Origin: Candidozyma auris
Taxonomy: Eukaryota > Ascomycota > Pichiomycetes > Serinales > Metschnikowiaceae
NCBI RefSeq assembly: GCF_003013715.1
Contig: NC_072813.1
Span: 2,294,001-2,358,000, forward strand
Length of the DNA: 64,000 bases
Direction of reading: 5' to 3'
Position numbers and translations under genes: made by a program. The notes under the pieces were generated by a model. The model was given only the letters and a program-made list of their open reading frames with translations. It did no database searches and was not told the origin of the DNA. Every line of letters begins with the position of its first letter. Within the stretch, counting starts at the first letter, position 1. Shown piece by piece: positions 59,441-64,000 of this stretch.

Positions 59441-60223
59441 ATGTCCTGGACTGGCTTGAAGAAGGCAATCAACAGAGCAGGCAATCACGTTTTGCTCAAA
59501 GCAGGTCAGATCGATGAAACAGTCGACATCGAGTTCGACTACGAGGAGAAGCGGTTCCGTGCAATGGAGGAAGCGTCCACAAAGCTACATAAAGATCTTC
59601 GGCGGTACAAGGAAACCCTCACTTCCTTAGCAGGGGCCCAGCAAAATGTGAGTGACGTTCTAGCAGGCTTTTACGGGCTGGAAGCGAAATGCGTGGCGAA
59701 AGAGTATCAGCAAGCGACAAAGGCCATCAGGAACGAGACACTCCAAGAGTTAGGTGAGCCGTTTTTCCAAACCGTGCTCAATCCAATTGACCGGTTCAAT
59801 TCGTATTACGTCGATATGAATGAGGCCATCAAGAAGAGAGCGCACAAAAAGCTTGACTACGACTCGCTTCGCAGCAAGGTCCGCAAGCTCTCGGAGAACC
59901 CAGAGAAGGACCCGGCACGCGAGATCAAGTTGAAGGATACTCGTGTACAGCTATCTCTGGCAGAAGAGGTTTACAATCGTCTCAACGCTCAGTTGAAGGC
60001 AGACCTTCCACGGCTAATGGACCTCCGCATATCGTATCTAAACCCGCTGTTTGAGGCATTCGTGAAGCTACAGCTACGCTATTTCAGTGAAAACCACAGG
60101 CATCTCAATGAGGTGAAGAAGAAGTTGGATGCGAGAACGCGAGCCGACTACAAGAATGGGAAGATGGAGAAGCGACTCGACGAGATCCTCAGTAAGGTGA
60201 AGGAGTTAAACGTTGCAAATTAG
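59441..60223 (+). CDS. RVS161: BAR-domain protein, Rvs161 family
   Basis: A 260-residue N-BAR protein that bends membrane at endocytic sites, and in S. cerevisiae also acts in cell fusion and polarity. The N-terminal amphipathic helix MSWTGLKKAINRAGNHVLLKAG and the BAR segments (DYEEKRFRAMEEASTKLHKDL, NPIDRFNSYYVDMNEAIKKRAHKKLDYD, NPLFEAFVKLQLRYF) align with S. cerevisiae Rvs161 (265 aa). Identity looks only moderate for such a conserved protein, so it could instead be the Candida paralogue called RVS162. I start at ATG 59441; the in-frame TTG 6 bp upstream is ignored. The 201-bp promoter has the weaker word ATGGTTGCAAAT at 59241-59252. Confidence 0.8.
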   Translation: MSWTGLKKAINRAGNHVLLKAGQIDETVDIEFDYEEKRFRAMEEASTKLHKDLRRYKETLTSLAGAQQNVSDVLAGFYGLEAKCVAKEYQQATKAIRNETLQELGEPFFQTVLNPIDRFNSYYVDMNEAIKKRAHKKLDYDSLRSKVRKLSENPEKDPAREIKLKDTRVQLSLAEEVYNRLNAQLKADLPRLMDLRISYLNPLFEAFVKLQLRYFSENHRHLNEVKKKLDARTRADYKNGKMEKRLDEILSKVKELNVAN

Positions 60224-62140
60224 CGGTCTTCAGTTAATTGTGTATGGGGTCATGGAAACGGAATACGGAATAGATAGATTTAGCCAATGTTGCCTGCTCA
60301 ATGATGGCTCTGTTGTAGACTAGAATAATGTAGCAAGAGTATTGAGGCAGCTTGGGTACCTGTCTGTGGCAAGCCCTAAAGACTCGTGCTTAAGTTCACC
60401 ACCCTTATCATTCTTCAATGCCATGGTATTGACAGTAACCTCTTCTATGATTCCAAAGATTCAGCGTTGTACGGATGCTCCGTGCAACCACCAATATTGA
60501 CACGCCTTGTATTTTCGTAATGCCGTACATGCGATAGGTTTTGCCACCGATTACTCTTTTCTGTATTGGTCATTGCATTTGGGGTTCCAAGAATATAATT
60601 ATGAATTAGACTGCATTCGCTTAAAATAAAAACTCTGCAGGTGCACCTCTAAGAAAATACGAGAATAGGAGCAGCTTTGTGTGCTCCTCTGAATCGTTTC
60701 TCAAATGTATAGTAGATTTCGCCTTTGCAGATGCACTTCTCGTGTCGACTTAACAAGATCATTGAGATTATGAACTATTCTTAGATCTCCATATAGATTG
60801 AATGATACCTTTAGCCCCTATTTGATGCGTCTCGTCTTAACTCTGCTGAGATCCAGCTTTTTCCACTAGATCTCACGCTGCATGGTGAGATCTAGTATTT
60901 GAAATTGAGCGTTTGTAATTTGGTATTAAGGATTTTAGAATTTGACATGGTTTAGCAGTCCAGTAGAATTGTACGAGATTTGGCTAAGACTTAAAGACTC
61001 CTTCTTTAGGCATGCTTTAAACTTTCACACGGAGTACCATTAGTTCGATTAGGCTTCAACTGGCCATTTTAAGGATGGGAATTGTACTCGCAGAATGATA
61101 CCAGATTGATCCAAGCAAGCTGAAATAAGAAGAAACAGAGACCACTGGGCAATTGGAAGGAAAGTACGCTTATCTGGGAGCTCGTTCATATACTCAACAG
61201 ATACCCCGTATCCATAATCAGGGCCCGTGGATTATTGCAAAATATAAAAGAGAGAGATCTTTCCCTCTGCAACGATACATCTTGGGTTATTCCCAGAGAA
61301 AGAAGTTCGAATACGTGAGTAGATAGAACAGGCTCTCTTCAATAGTATATTGAACACAGAATTGATTTCTGCTAAATAGACTTCTAGTCCCTGGATTCGG
61401 AGTCTAGAGAAAGTTTCATCTCTGAATGTATAATCAGCCAGCTTAAAAATGGAACAAGCTATTGAAGTCTCATAAATAAGCTGAAAGGAGCACATTACCT
61501 TTTACAAATAAGTTAATGCTCCATCACACCCACTCACTTTAGCAATTGATACAACAGAGCAAGGCAAAACTTCCATTCAAGCCATTCTATGAAAGATTAT
61601 TTTCTGAGTCCACGTCAAATTTCAATCCTCCTTGAAGTTTCATTCCCTTCTTCTACTTCTAGTTCCCCCCTGAAAGCCCATGGATTTCCGTTTTCCGTAC
61701 CTAGCAGTAGTTCATTCCCCGTAAACAAACAAGCTCTGGTGGAATACTCAGTAAGACAAGTTTCAGCTTTTGCATTTACTTTAAACTTTTCCCCTATTTT
61801 TCTTTAATTCGTCTTCACTTCATGTTGGCATCCAGGGACCATTTTGCAACCAACCATCGATGCCTGCTTATAAGCCTGCAATGGACAACCAGCTTATCCC
61901 CGGTAAACTCCACAAAATCCCCAATTTTTTATAGCTAACCGTCACTTTTGTCTTCATTAAGCCCTATAATAATCCATCTCTTTCACTTTATCTACTCTTT
62001 CCCATTATTCTACCTTCCTTATATCTTCGGTTGGGAACCCTGGGTCGCGGTATCTATATCAATATCAGAAGGCTACTTTTCCATCATTCTCCATTAACAC
62101 AAAACCACACAAACGCTGGCCCATTGTCAAGATCTCTCTC
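60224..62140. other. 1.9-kb gap before the last gene
   Basis: No gene recognised. It contains a perfect 12-bp inverted repeat at 60865-60896, TATA-like TATAAAAG near 61243, and the weaker word TTGGTTGCAAAA on the minus strand at 61842-61853, 288 bp before the ATG at 62141. Confidence 0.5.
60865..60896. repeat. Perfect 12-bp inverted repeat with 8-nt loop
   Basis: ACTAGATCTCAC, loop GCTGCATG, GTGAGATCTAGT. It lies 640 bp past the BAR gene stop, with no T run directly after it. Confidence 0.8.
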
Positions 62141-64000
62141 ATGTTCCGCAGAATAAGGGCCCGCAACGACCCTGCCCCGAGCCCAGCGGCGTTTCCCGAT
62201 CTGTTCTGGCAATGGTACGTTGAGTCGTACTCGAGACTACCGTCGTCTACAAACGACCCGGCAGACGTTTTACCGCACTACCCGAAGGTATACTCGACGA
62301 AACTGTCGAGTGTAGCACTTGTGAAAAGCTTTTTTGTGGGTGAATTGCCCCAACCGTCCACAAATCAGGTGATAGCGCTGCTCAAGTCGCCTTTTGCTTA
62401 TGGAGACCCAGTGAAGGCGTATACTCTTATACGGTTCTTTCAGCTTAGTGAAGATGGATATTTCATAACCAACGATGGCTTCGATCGTCTGGGTGCTAGA
62501 ATCGAGTTCTTAGGGGCCGAGAATTGGGAAAACGTGATGTGCTACATGGATGCTCTCTTGTTCTCCATGTTTGCTAACTTGGAGAGTTTTGAGCCCATTT
62601 TGTTTGTTCTGAATCAGCATTCAAATCCTTTAGTGAATCAGCTCTCTGGTTTGCTTCGTGTTTACGTGAACTTGATGCGTTCCGGCAACCTCATCACCAC
62701 TGACATTTCCATGAGACTTTGCGAGTGCCTCATGAAGCTAGGATACAATGAAGCCATGAGCCACAAGCAGCAGGATGTAGCACCGCTATTTGAGTTCTTG
62801 ACAGAGACGCTTCAGATGCCACTCTTAACTTTCAAAGTGGAGATTAAGCATCTGGGCAAGCATGAGGAAGATGATACAAAATACTCGAAGGAGCGCATCT
62901 TGTTTGTTTCTGTTCCCAATTCTGACGACTCTTCCACACCGGTCAAGCCCGAAGATAAGTTTGTAGAGCACAATCTGGGCGACGACAATGCCATTCTACT
63001 CGAGGAGTGTCTTGAACACTATTTCAACAACTCCATCTCGGTCAAGCGAGAACTAGAAAGACGTGCTACTCTTGATAGCTTGAGCAAACTAGCTGAAAAT
63101 AGAGATAGAGACGACTCTGAAGTGTCGCATGCTAGCGTTTCCTTCAATGGGAGAGCTAGGCACAGCACCCAAGGCTCTTTAGGAAACCTGGTTCGAGTAC
63201 GTACACGCTCGTCTACACTTTCTATTTGGTCGATTTCAAGCTTGGAGTCGAAGCCAAAGGAGGTGATGCTTCCTGCTTGGATGTTGTTGCGTCTTTTGCC
63301 GTTTTACACGGATGATAATGAGCTCACCAACGATAACGAAAGCGTTGCTCGAAATTCAAAAGAGTTTGTCAATAGGCGTCCTGTGCTCCCGATCTGTCTC
63401 AAGAGATACTCATTTGACGCGGTAGAACAGCTGGCGAATCGCTCAAACAAAAGAATCATCATACCTCCAGTCATTGAATTGCCTTCGTTCGTAGCTGATG
63501 ACGTTGACGATACAGACACAGGTGGGTTCAAATTGATCTTGGAAAGCGCATTATGCCACAGGGGAACTACCATTGCCAGTGGACACTTTGTCTCGGCTGT
63601 TAGAAAAAACATACATGTGGTAGATGAGACCCTAGAAGAGTCGCTCAATGCAGAGTGGTTCTTGTACGATGACATGAAAAAGAAGAGGGTAGTCAAGAAG
63701 ACCTTCTCAGAAATTTTTGATAAAGAATGGCCATACATGCTCTTTTATCGTCTTGCATCTTCATCCGACGGGTCCAGTTCGGTGCTGTCGCTTCGGTCCA
63801 GTATGGGCAGCGAAACCGCTGGCCGGGTTGTGCCGCCACGAGGATCAAAGCAAAAGTACTGGCAGGAGGACGCCTTGACCCCTATTCTCTCCAGAAGTGA
63901 GACGAAGAGCGATGTGGAGTCCAAAACGCCAACGACGGTGCTTCCAGCTCCGTCTTCCCTAGAGACCGCTGTCAAATCATCTTTTGGAAGTGACATGTCC
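62141..64000 (+). CDS. USP-type deubiquitinase, 3' end outside the window
   Basis: An open frame from ATG 62141 with no stop before the window ends (620 codons seen). The ubiquitin-specific protease core is recognisable. The Cys box is GAENWENVMCYMDALLFSMF, with the nucleophile Cys134 and the nearby Asn. The sequence LPICLKRYSFD lies near 410. The His box CHRGTTIASGHFVSAVR has catalytic His482. WFLYDD..KKTFSEIFDKEWPYMLFYRL (Asp511 region) closes the core. The Cys box differs from the common GNTCYMNS form, a variant I associate with a fungal-specific USP group, but I do not assign a name. An acidic/Ser insert (about 290-385) splits the domain. The tail to 64000 is Ser/Thr-rich. Confidence 0.8.
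   Translation, partial: MFRRIRARNDPAPSPAAFPDLFWQWYVESYSRLPSSTNDPADVLPHYPKVYSTKLSSVALVKSFFVGELPQPSTNQVIALLKSPFAYGDPVKAYTLIRFFQLSEDGYFITNDGFDRLGARIEFLGAENWENVMCYMDALLFSMFANLESFEPILFVLNQHSNPLVNQLSGLLRVYVNLMRSGNLITTDISMRLCECLMKLGYNEAMSHKQQDVAPLFEFLTETLQMPLLTFKVEIKHLGKHEEDDTKYSKERILFVSVPNSDDSSTPVKPEDKFVEHNLGDDNAILLEECLEHYFNNSISVKRELERRATLDSLSKLAENRDRDDSEVSHASVSFNGRARHSTQGSLGNLVRVRTRSSTLSIWSISSLESKPKEVMLPAWMLLRLLPFYTDDNELTNDNESVARNSKEFVNRRPVLPICLKRYSFDAVEQLANRSNKRIIIPPVIELPSFVADDVDDTDTGGFKLILESALCHRGTTIASGHFVSAVRKNIHVVDETLEESLNAEWFLYDDMKKKRVVKKTFSEIFDKEWPYMLFYRLASSSDGSSSVLSLRSSMGSETAGRVVPPRGSKQKYWQEDALTPILSRSETKSDVESKTPTTVLPAPSSLETAVKSSFGSDMS

Noticed and set aside
1..64000. tRNA, rRNA, CRISPR, transposon or prophage features
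   Set aside because: I saw no tRNA B-box/acceptor pairing, no rRNA, no direct-repeat arrays with spacers and no transposase or LTR ends; the FAR1 domain at 14471 is part of a host transcription factor.
1..64000. Apparent excess of CTCGAG hexamers in intergenic DNA
   Set aside because: About 11 by eye in non-coding DNA against roughly 7 expected; not far enough from chance to claim without counting by computer.

Overview
The window is yeast nuclear DNA from a budding yeast that reads CUG as serine (CUG-Ser1 clade). At three places an in-frame CTG codon falls where S. cerevisiae, as I remember its proteins, has Ser (COR1 651, ECM25 12868, ADE2 47596). Gene structure is compact and intron-poor, with about 30 protein genes, no operons and no tRNA or rRNA that I can see. 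The moderate GC content and many long G/C-rich promoters fit the Metschnikowiaceae side of the clade (Clavispora / C. auris relatives), but the genus is inference only.

Layout. 0.5-9.2 kb: COR1, GPA1, a Cdc1/Ted1-type phosphoesterase, a degenerate AMP-binding-like protein, DAD1 and a small basic ORF. 9.2-12.8 kb: 3.7 kb without a convincing gene. 12.8-17.4 kb: ECM25, an RBF1-like FAR1-domain factor and SPE3. 19.7-24.5 kb: an STP1/STP2-type zinc-finger factor, RMP1, ACL4 and CWC15. 24.6-35.4 kb: SPA2, SLC1, a small membrane protein, AFI1, YRA1 (with a 745-nt intron) and a 57-codon SLO1/SCOC gene. 37-38.4 kb: a second STP-type gene broken by two frameshifts. 41.8-50.5 kb: RAX1, RPL19 (with an intron that splits its start codon), a YBL028C homologue, ADE2 and TEC1. 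53.4-60.2 kb: NTO1 (broken by three frameshifts), a SNF1-kinase beta subunit and an Rvs161-type BAR protein. 62.1-64 kb: the 5' part of a USP-type deubiquitinase that runs off the window.

Functional themes. Several genes act in mating, polarity and morphogenesis (GPA1, TEC1, SPA2, AFI1, RAX1, the BAR protein). Others act in nutrient control (two STP factors, SNF1 beta) and ribosome biogenesis (ACL4, RPL19, YBL028C). They are interspersed single genes, not a cluster.

The main unexpected signal is a 12-bp word, ATGGCTGC(G/A)AAA. It occurs about 21 times as a strict or near-strict copy (7 exact), always in non-coding DNA next to a gene 5' end, often 200-320 bp upstream of an ATG. It is absent from all nine convergent gaps, including one of 1.65 kb. 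It behaves like the site of a general regulatory factor, or possibly a replication-origin element.
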